From assembly GCA_016215555.1 (NCBI GenBank), contig JACRJC010000048.1, positions 1 to 60,662 on the forward strand: a stretch of DNA of 60,662 nt, in the 5' to 3' direction. A model generated the notes under the pieces. It did not search any database. It was not told the origin of the DNA and was given only the letters and a program-made list of their open reading frames with translations. Position numbers and translations under genes: made by a program. Shown here piece by piece: positions 44,314 through 53,209 of the stretch (within the stretch, counting starts at the first letter, position 1; the number at the start of each line of letters is the position of its first letter). Source of the stretch: Rhodospirillales bacterium. Lineage in GTDB: Bacteria > Pseudomonadota > Alphaproteobacteria > Rhodospirillales > WMHbin7.

Positions 44314-45482
44314 TCGTCGGACGGAGCTCCTGTTTCAAATCCCGCCGCGCTGAAGCTGGTGCGCTTGCTTCCGCCCGGATTGCGGACCAGAAGTCCTCGT
44401 TCCAAGAGGTCGTTGATGTCGCGGCTGGCGGTATCGACCGAGCATTTGCCTATTGCCGCCCATTTTCGGGCAGTGAGATTGCCTTCGAAACTATCCATGA
44501 AGCGGTTGAGAATCGTCTTCTGGCGCACCGACAAAGGCTCTTCAGAAAAACGCAGCCAGAACTCGGCTTTACGCAGAACGGACTGGCTCTTTTCCTCAGC
44601 CACATCGACGGCATGGCTGAAACAGGACATGAACCAGACAAGCCAAGCGGTAACGTCGAGCGATCCCTTCTGAGTCCGCTCCAGCACGTCGTAATAGCGG
44701 CTGCGTTCGCGCTGGATCTGCGCCGAAACGCTGTAGAAGCGTTTCCCGGTGCCTTCGGTTCTGGCCAGGGCCAGATCGGCGATGGCTCTGGCGATGCGTC
44801 CGTTGCCGTCCTCGAAGGGATGGATGGTGACGAACCAGAGATGCGCAATGCCGCTTCTAAGCAGGCCGTCCATCCCGCCGATGGCGGGCCGATTAAATAT
44901 TCTGTCGGCAGAGCCGACTGTGGTGTCGGACCCGTTGAACCAAGTGAGAAATCTTTTCATCTCGGCCTTGAGGCGTTTGGCGGGCGGCGCTTCGTAATGC
45001 ACCTTCTGGCGGCCCAAGGGGCCGGACACCACCTGCATGGGGCCGTCGCGGTCGTCGCGCCAATCGCCGGTGACGATCTTGCGCATGCCGGAATGGCCAG
45101 TAGGAAACAAGGCCGCATGCCAAGCGAACAAGCGCCTGTCGGTGAGTTGACCAGCATGGTTCTGCATGGCGTCCATCATCATCTCCACCACGCCTTCCGC
45201 CCTGGCGTCCGATGATGGAAGGCCAGCGTCCGGCAGGCCAAGACGGCGCGCCACCGAGGAGCGCACACTGGCCGGGTCGAGCTTCTCGCCCTCGATTTCC
45301 GAGGTCCGGATCACGTCCTCGACGGTCGCCTGGAACGAAGCCTCGATCTGAAGATCGAAGCCCAGCCGTTGCATCAGACCCAAGAGGCGGCCCTGCTTGT
45401 GGCGCGCTTCGGCCAGGGGAGCCAGAAGGGCTTCGGCATCCCAGGTGAATTTCGGCCAGTCGTCGTCCTGCCAGATGTACAT
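44310..45482 (-). CDS. DUF4172-Fic protein (AMPylase/deAMPylase type)
   Basis: This 390-aa protein has the DUF4172 beginning YIWQDDDWPKFTWD, an inhibitory helix motif TSEIEG (residues 60-65, matching S/T-x-x-x-E-G), the Fic motif HPFEDGNGR (221-229) with catalytic His221, and a winged-helix-like C-terminus (about 315-375: WAAIGKCSVDTASRDINDLLERG). Such proteins attach or remove AMP on target hydroxyls; the N-terminal motif keeps the enzyme restrained. It is the only gene on this strand within the head-tail operon and has its own repeated operator, so it is cargo rather than a structural gene. Target unknown. Confidence 0.93.
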   Translation of the reverse strand: MYIWQDDDWPKFTWDAEALLAPLAEARHKQGRLLGLMQRLGFDLQIEASFQATVEDVIRTSEIEGEKLDPASVRSSVARRLGLPDAGLPSSDARAEGVVEMMMDAMQNHAGQLTDRRLFAWHAALFPTGHSGMRKIVTGDWRDDRDGPMQVVSGPLGRQKVHYEAPPAKRLKAEMKRFLTWFNGSDTTVGSADRIFNRPAIGGMDGLLRSGIAHLWFVTIHPFEDGNGRIARAIADLALARTEGTGKRFYSVSAQIQRERSRYYDVLERTQKGSLDVTAWLVWFMSCFSHAVDVAEEKSQSVLRKAEFWLRFSEEPLSVRQKTILNRFMDSFEGNLTARKWAAIGKCSVDTASRDINDLLERGLLVRNPGGSKRTSFSAAGFETGAPSDD

Positions 45483-45488
45483 GGCTTT

Positions 45489-45585
45489 TTCTCCGCATCT
45501 CTTGCGGAGAATCTAGCTCTATTCTCCGCGGCTTGCAACGCCGTTCTCCGCATCTCGTGCGGAGAAACACACTGGATTCTCCGCA
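45489..45585 (-). promoter_or_regulatory. Duplicated TTCTCCGCA operator upstream of the Fic gene
   Basis: A palindrome TTCTCCGCA-N5-TGCGGAGAA (45489-45511) plus a half-site TTCTCCGC (45522) is repeated 55 bases on: palindrome at 45544-45566 and half-site at 45577. The period of 55 is about five turns of DNA. The first palindrome lies 7 bases from the Fic start, so binding would shut off its transcription. The winged helix of the Fic protein is a candidate binder. Confidence 0.8.
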
Positions 45586-45606
45586 ACATCTTAACCGGGA
45601 GCCCTC

Positions 45607-46035
45607 ATGCCCAGCCTTCGTGAACAGGTGCTGGCGGCATTATTCCTGCAAATTCAGCAGGTTCCGTCCGCTGCCGTCAAACGGGAAGAGCCGCTGCCCG
45701 AGAAGGTGACCGATAGCGGGCTGATCATCTTGCGGGACGGCGACCCGGGCGAACCGGAGGTGCTGCTCTCGCCGGTCACTTATCTCTGGCAGCACCAGGC
45801 AGAGATCGAGGTGGTCGTCCAGCGGCCAGCCAGCGAAGCAGCCGCAGCCCTCGACGCCCTGCTTATTGAATTGGGAACCGCTCTGTCCGCCGACCGCAGT
45901 TTGGGCGGTCTTGTCGACTGGATCGAATGGTCGGCACCCCAGACCCGCGATCTCGCCATCGACGGCGCTGCGGGCCTCAAAGGCGCCGTGGTGACCGTGA
46001 CCCTGCATTACGCCTCCAGCGACCCGCTGGCCTGA
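45607..46035 (+). CDS. Tail terminator-like protein
   Basis: This 142-aa protein (SLREQVLAALFLQIQQVP, then WQHQAEIEVVVQRPASEAAAALDALL and LKGAVVTVTLHYAS) has the alpha-beta pattern of lambda gpU-type tail terminators. It stands between the head-tail connectors and the tail tube, the normal place. The Fic cassette separates it from them. Confidence 0.75.
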   Translation: MPSLREQVLAALFLQIQQVPSAAVKREEPLPEKVTDSGLIILRDGDPGEPEVLLSPVTYLWQHQAEIEVVVQRPASEAAAALDALLIELGTALSADRSLGGLVDWIEWSAPQTRDLAIDGAAGLKGAVVTVTLHYASSDPLA

Positions 46036-46059
46036 ACTTTCACAAAATTGGAGTCTGCT

Positions 46060-46998
46060 ATGGCCCGTGCCTATGGCGCGAACGCCCTCTTTTTGGCCGC
46101 GTTCGAAAGTGCGTATGGCGTTCCCCCGGCTTCGGGGTTCGTCAAGTTCCCCTTCGTCTCCTCCTCGCTGGGCTCCGAGCAGGGGCTGATCGACAGCGAC
46201 ATCCTGGGCCAGGGGCGCGATCCGGCAGCGCCTTCCCGCGATGTCATCAAGGTCGAGGGCGACGTGGTGGCGCCGGTCGATCTGCGATATTTCGGGAACT
46301 GGCTGAAGGCGCTGCTGGGGCCACCGGCCAGCACCGGTACCGGCCCCTACGATCATGTCTACGGCTCGGGCGCCATGGCGCTGCCCAGCCTTTCCATCGA
46401 AATCGGCATGCCCGAAGTGCCCGCCTTCTTCCTGATCGGCGGCGTGCGCCTCAATTCCCTTCAGATGAATTTCCAGCGCTCGGGCCATGCCAACGCCACT
46501 TTCAACGCCATCGGCCAGGGCGAGACCAGGAACAACACAAGCCAGGGCGGGGTTCCGGCCACACTCCCTTTCAAACGCTTCGGCCAGTTCCAGGGACAGG
46601 TGAAGCTGGATGGTGCCGCGCTGGCCAACCTGACCGGGGCCAATCTCACCTATACGAACAATCTGGAGCGTATCGAGACCATCCGCTCGGACGGCAAGAT
46701 CGACGGCGCCGATCCCACCATCGCCGCCCTGACCGGCGCGATCGAGGTCCGTTTCGCCGACACGGCGCTGTTGGACAAGGCGACCTCGGGCGATCCGGTG
46801 GCTTTGGAATTCGCCTACGTGATCTCGGCCGCCGAGAAGCTGGTGATCGAGGCCCACGAAGTCTATCTGCCCAAGCCCAAGCGGGCCATCTCAGGTCCCG
46901 GCGGCATCCAGGCCAGCTTCGACTGGCGCGCCGCCAACAACACGGTTGCTAGTCGGATGATGACCGTGACCCTCACCAACGATGTAGAGACCTATTGA
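46060..46998 (+). CDS. Tail tube protein
   Basis: This 312-aa beta-rich protein begins MARAYGANALFLAAFESAYG and includes FLIGGVRLNSLQMNFQRSGHANATF, a pattern of siphovirus tail tube proteins. The ATG at 46060 has GGAG six bases upstream. It is followed by the chaperone pair and the tape measure as expected. Confidence 0.85.
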   Translation: MARAYGANALFLAAFESAYGVPPASGFVKFPFVSSSLGSEQGLIDSDILGQGRDPAAPSRDVIKVEGDVVAPVDLRYFGNWLKALLGPPASTGTGPYDHVYGSGAMALPSLSIEIGMPEVPAFFLIGGVRLNSLQMNFQRSGHANATFNAIGQGETRNNTSQGGVPATLPFKRFGQFQGQVKLDGAALANLTGANLTYTNNLERIETIRSDGKIDGADPTIAALTGAIEVRFADTALLDKATSGDPVALEFAYVISAAEKLVIEAHEVYLPKPKRAISGPGGIQASFDWRAANNTVASRMMTVTLTNDVETY

Positions 46999-47477
46999 TG
47001 ATCAAACTGGGCAACCGCGAGCCGGTCTGGCTCGATCTGACCGAGGGGGTGCGGCTCAAGGTCCGCCCCATCACCACACCCTCTTACGCCATGATCCAGG
47101 CTCAGGCCGAAAAGGTTTTCGACGACTGGGCCGAGCACCGGGCGGAATCCGAGGGTCTCGACGCGGGCGATCCATCGGTTCGACGCGGCCTGATGCGGGC
47201 GCTGATGATCAAGGGGCTCGCCCTCTATGCCGTCATCGCGTGGGAGGGCATTGACGCCGCCGTCACGGATGAAACCATCGCCGGTTTCATCGACGAGAAT
47301 CCCCTGCTGGCGGCGCTGTTCTATCATCGCTATCTCTCCCCGCTCGAAGAACGGTCCGCCGAGGGAAACGCATCCGGGCCCGCGCCGCATGGCACTTCGG
47401 CGGGGGCCCAGGATATTGCAAAGCCTGCGATGGAAACTGTGGAGCCGCCTGCCCCTATCGTCAAAACCAGCCCCTGA
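46998..47477 (+). CDS. Tail assembly chaperone (gpG-like)
   Basis: This 159-aa protein lies directly before the tape measure gene. It has a beta start (MIKLGNREPVWLDLTEGVRLKVRP), a helical core, and a Pro/Ala-rich end (PAPIVKTSP). Its position and length fit the gpG chaperone, which coats the tape measure in assembly. It starts at the tail-tube stop (TGATG). The stop sits in CCCCTGA, where a -1 slip would add the next reading frame. Confidence 0.72.
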   Translation: MIKLGNREPVWLDLTEGVRLKVRPITTPSYAMIQAQAEKVFDDWAEHRAESEGLDAGDPSVRRGLMRALMIKGLALYAVIAWEGIDAAVTDETIAGFIDENPLLAALFYHRYLSPLEERSAEGNASGPAPHGTSAGAQDIAKPAMETVEPPAPIVKTSP

Positions 47478-47695
47478 CGGAATCCGGCTGGCAGGTCTGG
47501 GACATTCTGCTGCGCGTTGCCGGTCAGCTTCGCTTCGCCCCCGGTGGCGGCATTCTCGGCATCGACATGGGCGTCGCCCTGAAAATGGCCGAGGCGCTTG
47601 GCTTCGATGTCGCCGCCATCGCCGACCTGCTGCCCGAGGCAGAGGCTGGGCTGCTTGAGGGCCTTGCCCGTCTGAAACGCGAAGAAGGCAGCTAA
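47474..47695 (+). CDS. Frame-shifted extension of the tail chaperone (gpGT-like T domain)
   Basis: The -1 frame from the gpG-like stop encodes LTESGWQVWDILLRVAGQL through ALKMAEALGFDVAAIADLLPEAEAGLL, about 73 residues, ending one base into the tape-measure start. The pattern is one I recall as DUF7697. There is no good start codon before the conserved part; the only ATG (47567) would lose half. Slipping at CCC-TGA is therefore a reasonable way to make it, as in the lambda G-GT system. Separate initiation is not excluded. Confidence 0.6.
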   Translation: MTESGWQVWDILLRVAGQLRFAPGGGILGIDMGVALKMAEALGFDVAAIADLLPEAEAGLLEGLARLKREEGS

Positions 47696-50235
47696 TGGCC
47701 GAGAGAGCATTGACCATCCGCCTTGCCGTGCGCGACGGCGAGGTGGTCCGGCGCGCCCTGACCCAACTGGGCGACGATGGCAGCCGGGCGCTGGCCCGCA
47801 TCGAGAATGCCGCCAAGCCTGCCTCGCGCGGCCTGCTGGCGCTGAACGAAGTCACCTTGGCTGCTCGTACGCATCTGGAAGGCTTCGCGGGCAATCTGGG
47901 CGGGGTCGGCTCCGCCATGCTGCGCCTGGGGCCGGTCGGCCTGGCGGCGGGCGCTGCCCTGGGCGGCATGTTCATGACCCTGGGCAAGGGTCTTCAGGAA
48001 ATGGAGACCGCCCAGCAGTCGCTGCTGCGGCTTGAGGCCGTGCTGAAGGCCACCGGAAATGCCTCGGGTCTCACTGGTCAGGAACTGAACGATCTGGCCG
48101 ATGCCATGGAGGCCAGCACAATGGCCACCGCCGAAGGGGTGATGGACGCCTCTTCGGTGCTGGCCACCTTCCGCTCGGTCTCGGGCGATACCTTTGCTCG
48201 CGCCATCAAGGCGGCGCAGGATCTGTCGGCGGTGTTCGGGCAGGATCTGCGCTCCTCAGCGGTGCAGTTGGGCAAGGCGCTGGAAGACCCGGTCGAGGGC
48301 GTGACCGCCCTGAAACGGGTCGGCGTCACCTTCTCGGCCACCCAGCGGGAGATGATCGCTGGCATGGTCGAGGCGGGCGACGTGGCGGGCGCCCAGACGC
48401 TGATCCTGCAAACTCTGGAACGCCAGGTCGGCGGAGCGGGTACAGCGGAAGCCAGCGGCCTCACCGGCGCCGTCCATCACCTCAAATCCGCCTGGGGCAA
48501 TCTGCTGGAGGAACTAGCCAGAACGCCAGCCGTGGGCGGCGTGGTCGAAACCACGCTTAAGGGCATCACCGCCACCCTCGACGACATCAAGGGCTGGTTC
48601 AAGGGGCCGGACATCGCCGCCCAAGTGGCCGAGAAGTCCCGCCAGTTGGCCGATGTGGAAAGACGCATCGCCGAATATCAGGCGGCTGGTGCTCCACAAA
48701 AACGCCTCGATGAATTGAAGCAGACCGCCCAGCGCCTCAACCACGAGATCGACGGCTTGATCGCCAAGGGGCGCGAGCAGGTCGAATCCTTCGAGACAGG
48801 CACGGACAAGGCCAGGGAAGGCCAACGCGAAGCCGAGCAGGAACGCAACGCCGAGACCATTGCGGCGCGCATCAAGGCGCTGGAAGCCGAGAAGGTGAAG
48901 GCGGCGGTTAATGCTGCCGAAAAAATCTCTGCTGTCAACGGTCAGCTTGCCCGTGACATCGCCTCTGCCGAAAAGAAGCGCGGCAAGCCGGGCATCGACA
49001 GCGCCGACATCGACCGGGAAATCGCCCTTCTGCAAGACATCGCGGCGCGCAAGATCGAGGCGGTGGAGAAACCGATCCGCGAAGCTGCGGCGCGATCCAG
49101 CGACCAAGCGCGCAAACTTGTCGCCGATCTGGAGCGCCAGCTTCTGGGGGCCAGCGATCCCAGGCAGGCCTTCGTCGATCAGGCCCTGTCACGCCTTCCC
49201 GAAGGTGCTACGGAAAAGCAGCGGACGGAAGTCGAACGGCTGGCGGGCGCACTTTACGGCCAGAAGCAGGCGATTGAAGAGCTTAACCAGGAGCTTGAGG
49301 CAGAATCCAAGCTACGTGAGAAGGGCGCAGAAATCACCCGGCGCCACCGGACGGCGGAAGAGGAATACCGCGACGTTCTGGCCGAACTGGACAATCTGCT
49401 CTCCAACGCCGCCCTTGACCAGGAGACCTATGCCAGGGCGGTCGAAGAGGCCGAACGGCGCAAACTGGCGGCCTCCAAGGAATGGCAGGATGGCGCTGTC
49501 CGGGCCGTTCGCAACTATGTCGATGAGGCGACCGACGCCGCCCGCACCGCCGAACAGGCCACGACGCGCTCGCTTCAGGCCAGCGAGGACGCTTTCGTCA
49601 AATGGGCGACCACCGGCAAGCTTCAGGCTGGCGATCTTTTCAACACCATCGCCGAGGAGGCGCTGCGCGCCGCCTGGCGGATGTCGGTCGCCAAGCCCAT
49701 CGGCGGCATTCTGGAAAGCCTGTTCGGTTCCTTGAGCGGCGGATTGTCGGGACTGTTCGATAACTCGTCTCCGGTCGGCGACTTCCCCCTGCAAACCGAC
49801 ACCATGGTGGCGCATTCAGGGGGCGTCATCGGGCATGATGCGCTTGCCACCCGCCAAGCCGATGCCAGTCTGTTTCGCAATGCCGAACGTTATCACGGCG
49901 GCGGGCTGATCGGCGGGAACGAAGTGCCGATCATCGCCCTGCGCGGCGAGGAGATGTTGACCAGGGACGATCCCCGTCATCGCTTCAATCTGGCTACCAC
50001 TTCGCAAGGCGGCAATGGTGTTACCGTGGTCGTGCAGCCCACCGTTACCAATTCGGTCCCTGGCGCCCAGCCGCGCGTCGAAACCGGACGCGGACCCGCG
50101 GGCGAAATCCTGATCGATGTCTTCGTCGAGCAGATGGAGATGATGATGAGCCGCAAGATCGGCCGAGGCGAAGGTCTCGCCCCCACATTGGAACGCCGCT
50201 ACGGCCTCAACCCGGCGGCGGGGACGTACAGGTAG
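47695..50235 (+). CDS. Tail tape measure protein
   Basis: This 846-aa protein starts at the last base of the chaperone-extension stop. It has a hydrophobic segment (about residues 78-100: RLGPVGLAAGAALGGMFM), a conserved TMP region (ASSVLATFRSVSG, SSAVQLGKALEDPVEGVTALKRVG), long coiled coil (about 310-650), and a C-terminal part with WRMSVAKPIGGILESLFG and FHGGG-like RYHGGGLIGGNEVP. Its length sets that of the tail. Confidence 0.94.
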   Translation: MAERALTIRLAVRDGEVVRRALTQLGDDGSRALARIENAAKPASRGLLALNEVTLAARTHLEGFAGNLGGVGSAMLRLGPVGLAAGAALGGMFMTLGKGLQEMETAQQSLLRLEAVLKATGNASGLTGQELNDLADAMEASTMATAEGVMDASSVLATFRSVSGDTFARAIKAAQDLSAVFGQDLRSSAVQLGKALEDPVEGVTALKRVGVTFSATQREMIAGMVEAGDVAGAQTLILQTLERQVGGAGTAEASGLTGAVHHLKSAWGNLLEELARTPAVGGVVETTLKGITATLDDIKGWFKGPDIAAQVAEKSRQLADVERRIAEYQAAGAPQKRLDELKQTAQRLNHEIDGLIAKGREQVESFETGTDKAREGQREAEQERNAETIAARIKALEAEKVKAAVNAAEKISAVNGQLARDIASAEKKRGKPGIDSADIDREIALLQDIAARKIEAVEKPIREAAARSSDQARKLVADLERQLLGASDPRQAFVDQALSRLPEGATEKQRTEVERLAGALYGQKQAIEELNQELEAESKLREKGAEITRRHRTAEEEYRDVLAELDNLLSNAALDQETYARAVEEAERRKLAASKEWQDGAVRAVRNYVDEATDAARTAEQATTRSLQASEDAFVKWATTGKLQAGDLFNTIAEEALRAAWRMSVAKPIGGILESLFGSLSGGLSGLFDNSSPVGDFPLQTDTMVAHSGGVIGHDALATRQADASLFRNAERYHGGGLIGGNEVPIIALRGEEMLTRDDPRHRFNLATTSQGGNGVTVVVQPTVTNSVPGAQPRVETGRGPAGEILIDVFVEQMEMMMSRKIGRGEGLAPTLERRYGLNPAAGTYR

Positions 50236-50254
50236 CTATTGCTGTGTGCTTAAA

Positions 50255-51022
50255 CTACTCTGCAGCAGCCGCGTCGGCATCGTCCAAATCCATATCAGAG
50301 GCCTCACTAATCGCACTTTCGTCAGATGCAAGTTGCTTCTTCAGCTGCCTCAAGGTGTTCACATAATAGGCCTCGGCAGCGCGCCAATGCCTGAAGATAC
50401 GGCACCTAATCTTCGACACAAAGACTTGTGGCTCGAGAGCTAGAAATAGTGCTGAAGTTGAGGAGATGCTCGAAAAAATGTGGGTGCGCAGGGGACTGTC
50501 ATCGGGCAGGTGAGACGGGTTGAAGTTCTCGTAGACAAAATTGCGAATTGCTTCCTTGTGAGTTCTCCAGTTCCTCGGGTCAACGTTAACCGGTTGTGTA
50601 TACGTATAGTTTAGCGCCGGTCCAACGCCATGTAGATATTTGAAAAGGTCATGGGTGCCTTTGTCAAACAGCTCACTTGATATGATCACAACATCAACGT
50701 CCGACGTCTGAGCAAAGGGTTTTCCGAACTTATGGGGAGACGGGCTGAAGCCTAGCTTCGCACTGCCAACAATACAAACGTCTTGATAGCCTATTTCGAA
50801 CCGGTCTGCGACCTGCTCCCTGAAAATAAGATATTTCATCGGACTGCTGGAAAACACGAAGGGTACTCCTTCCAGCAGAAAAACCTTGGCAACTACGTCA
50901 AAATTGTCCATCGCAACGAGAAGGGATTTAAGGTCGTCAGATGAAAGCACAGTGCTGTTGACAAGAATTTCAAGGAGCCGTTTTTGCTCGTCATTATTGG
51001 CGCTATCAGCAACCTTCACCAT
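50255..51022 (-). CDS. Nucleotidyltransferase-fold protein, phage cargo
   Basis: This 255-aa protein has IVGSAKLGFSPSPHKFGKPF followed by SDVDVVIIS, the G-S and D-x-D motifs of the nucleotidyltransferase fold (about residues 84-115), a helical N-terminus and a C-terminal helix (RHWRAAEAYYVNTLRQLKKQL) with acidic tail. It is clearly less GC-rich than its neighbours and is on the opposite strand between tail genes, the mark of a moron. I start it at the ATG at 51022, which follows GGGGGAGGGG; an ATG at 51037 is also open. Proteins of this look occur in defence islands; substrate unknown. Confidence 0.75.
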   Translation of the reverse strand: MVKVADSANNDEQKRLLEILVNSTVLSSDDLKSLLVAMDNFDVVAKVFLLEGVPFVFSSSPMKYLIFREQVADRFEIGYQDVCIVGSAKLGFSPSPHKFGKPFAQTSDVDVVIISSELFDKGTHDLFKYLHGVGPALNYTYTQPVNVDPRNWRTHKEAIRNFVYENFNPSHLPDDSPLRTHIFSSISSTSALFLALEPQVFVSKIRCRIFRHWRAAEAYYVNTLRQLKKQLASDESAISEASDMDLDDADAAAAE

Positions 51023-51164
51023 GGACCCCTCCCCCATTCGACGAACGCACTACCTAGAAAACTGATTTGGTTGTGGCAGACAGCGTCAGGATAACTGCAC
51101 ATGGCGCAACCGTCTGCCAATCACTGCTTTTACCATAGCAGGGAAAGTCCCGCATAGGAAGCCC

Positions 51165-51644
51165 ATGCCCCTCTCCTGGCCGACAACCCTGCCCCTGCCG
51201 ACTGTGCAGGGGTACGGAATCCGTCCGGGCGAGGCGATCCTGCGCACCGAGATGGAGGCGGGACCGGCAAGGCAGAGGAAGCGCTTCACCAACGTGCCGA
51301 CGCGCATCGCGGTGCGCTGGCTGATGAAGCGGGAACAATTCGCCCTGTTCGAAGCCTGGTATCGCTGGCAGGCCAAGGAGGGCGGCGAATGGTTCGAGAT
51401 TCCGCTGCTGGGCGGGCTTGGCCTTGTCACGCACGAGGCGCGCTTCACCCGCCAGTTCGACGCCAAGCTGATGGGGGGCGTGTTGTGGGAGATTTCTTCC
51501 GAACTTGAAATCCGCGAGCGCCCGACGCTGAGCCAGGACGAGCTTGCTCTGGCTTTGGAAAGCGACCTCGGGCTGCTGATCCGAGACGTCAGCACCTTTC
51601 ACTCTCTGCTCCATGCCCATCTTCCAGACCCTCTTTCCTGGTAA
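51165..51644 (+). CDS. Minor tail protein
   Basis: This 159-aa protein (PTVQGYGIRPGEAILRTEMEAG, then FEAWYRWQAKEGGEWFEIPLLGG and WEISSELEIRERP) resembles a small beta protein encoded between tape measure and fibre genes in alphaproteobacterial siphophages, analogous in place to lambda gpM. Function is inferred. Confidence 0.75.
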   Translation: MPLSWPTTLPLPTVQGYGIRPGEAILRTEMEAGPARQRKRFTNVPTRIAVRWLMKREQFALFEAWYRWQAKEGGEWFEIPLLGGLGLVTHEARFTRQFDAKLMGGVLWEISSELEIRERPTLSQDELALALESDLGLLIRDVSTFHSLLHAHLPDPLSW

Positions 51645-51649
51645 CACCC

Positions 51650-53209
51650 ATGAGCCTGCAATCTGATCTTCATGCCGCCGTCGCCAAAGTGACGGCGGAC
51701 AGCGCAATCTTACACCAGATCGTCCATGGCGATGTCGCAACCACGGTCGCCACTGAAGGCGGGCCAGTCAAGTCGGCAGCTAAATCGATCGCCGACAACG
51801 AGGCGGCCATCAGCGCCAGCCGGGTAGAACTCGACCAGAAACTGGCAGATGCCGCCGCAAGCGCAAGTGCCGCCGCCGGTTTCGCGGGCCAGGCGGAAGG
51901 CAGCGCCTTGGATGCCGCCGCCAGGACGGCAAAGATCCCTGATCCGGCGCTTGCCAACGCCCATATGAGCGTCCGAGTCAATGAAAGCGGCACCGCCTAT
52001 GAATTCTCAGACGGTGGCGGCGACGTGTCCGGCCCTACCAGCGCTGCCGATGGCGATCTTGTTCGTTTCGATGGTGCCACCGGCAAACTTCTGAAGGGCG
52101 GCGGAAAGATCCAGGCCGCCGACATCGCATCCGGCGTCCTGGGAACGGCGGCGGGTCTTGACGCAGCCGCAGGTGGCTTGGGCGGTCTTTTGCGCGCCGA
52201 TGGCGATGGATCGGGATTGACAGGAATCTCAACGGCGGATCAAACCGCCCGCGACCAGATAGCACTTGCAAATCTACGTTTGATGCTCAGTTCCAGCGTC
52301 ATCAGCGGCGCTCTTGTTCAGGGCTACCAATGGGAACTGTCGGACGATAGCTGGGGAACGACAAGTACGGGCGAAACCATGAGCAGCTCGCCGCACAATC
52401 TTGTTGGCCGGACGTCGGGAAGCGTCATTAGCGGAAACGTTCGGACCGACTACCCCGCGGCAAACGCCTTCGATGGGATCAACACCGGCTCGCCGACATC
52501 GGCTATCGGCATAACGAACGCAAGTCCCATGTGGCTTGGCAAAGACTGGGGTTCGGGGACGACGAAAGTCATAGACGGATTTGTCCTGGACAGCCAGTAC
52601 AACCAAAATTGGTCTGGCAACAACGGCTCGACCATCACCGTCGAGCTTTATGGCTCGAATGCGTTGCCAAGCAGTGCCGCAGACGGAACCCGACTTTACG
52701 ATGTCACCGGAATTCCAAACAGCCCAGGCGTGCAGCAGCAGCTTGATGTTTCTTCAGGTGTCACGACGTCAAACGCCTATCGATATCACTGGATTTCACT
52801 GACCAGTTCGCAGGGCGAGAAAATGGTTGGGGAATGTACGTTCTATGAACAAGTTCCCGTCACCCCCGGTTATTATTTCAACGCTGGCGGCGACATGACC
52901 CTGTCACCGCCAAATTCTGTTTCCGTTTCCTCACCTCCGGCTTTCATGGTCGCCTACTTCCTGTGGAAGGACGATAGCGGCAACGCTGTTCTGGGTACTG
53001 ATCTGACTGTCGAGCTATCCCGAAACGGCGGCGCAAACTGGACCTTGGCGACGCTCGCCAACCTTGCCGGTTACGGCGGCTCTTACAGCATCGTCAAAGC
53101 CAGAGCCAATATGGGTGGCCAAGCCAGCGGCGCGTCGATGACAATGCGTATCAAGACCCTCAACGGCAAGGAGCAGCGCATCGCGGCGCCTGCTCTCTAC
53201 GCGGAATGA
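51650..53209 (+). CDS. Tail fibre-like protein with F5/8-type C-like domain
   Basis: This 519-aa protein has an Ala-rich coiled coil at the start (about residues 45-95), a fibre-like Gly/Asp-rich stretch (about 120-190), a central beta domain (about 255-400: AANAFDGINTGSP, MWLGKDWGSGTTKVIDGFVL, TITVELYGS) that looks like a discoidin/F5-8C carbohydrate-binding fold, and a C-terminal beta domain (VAYFLWKDDSGNAVLG, VELSRNGGANWT). It probably touches host surface glycan. It overlaps the next gene. Confidence 0.75.
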   Translation: MSLQSDLHAAVAKVTADSAILHQIVHGDVATTVATEGGPVKSAAKSIADNEAAISASRVELDQKLADAAASASAAAGFAGQAEGSALDAAARTAKIPDPALANAHMSVRVNESGTAYEFSDGGGDVSGPTSAADGDLVRFDGATGKLLKGGGKIQAADIASGVLGTAAGLDAAAGGLGGLLRADGDGSGLTGISTADQTARDQIALANLRLMLSSSVISGALVQGYQWELSDDSWGTTSTGETMSSSPHNLVGRTSGSVISGNVRTDYPAANAFDGINTGSPTSAIGITNASPMWLGKDWGSGTTKVIDGFVLDSQYNQNWSGNNGSTITVELYGSNALPSSAADGTRLYDVTGIPNSPGVQQQLDVSSGVTTSNAYRYHWISLTSSQGEKMVGECTFYEQVPVTPGYYFNAGGDMTLSPPNSVSVSSPPAFMVAYFLWKDDSGNAVLGTDLTVELSRNGGANWTLATLANLAGYGGSYSIVKARANMGGQASGASMTMRIKTLNGKEQRIAAPALYAE

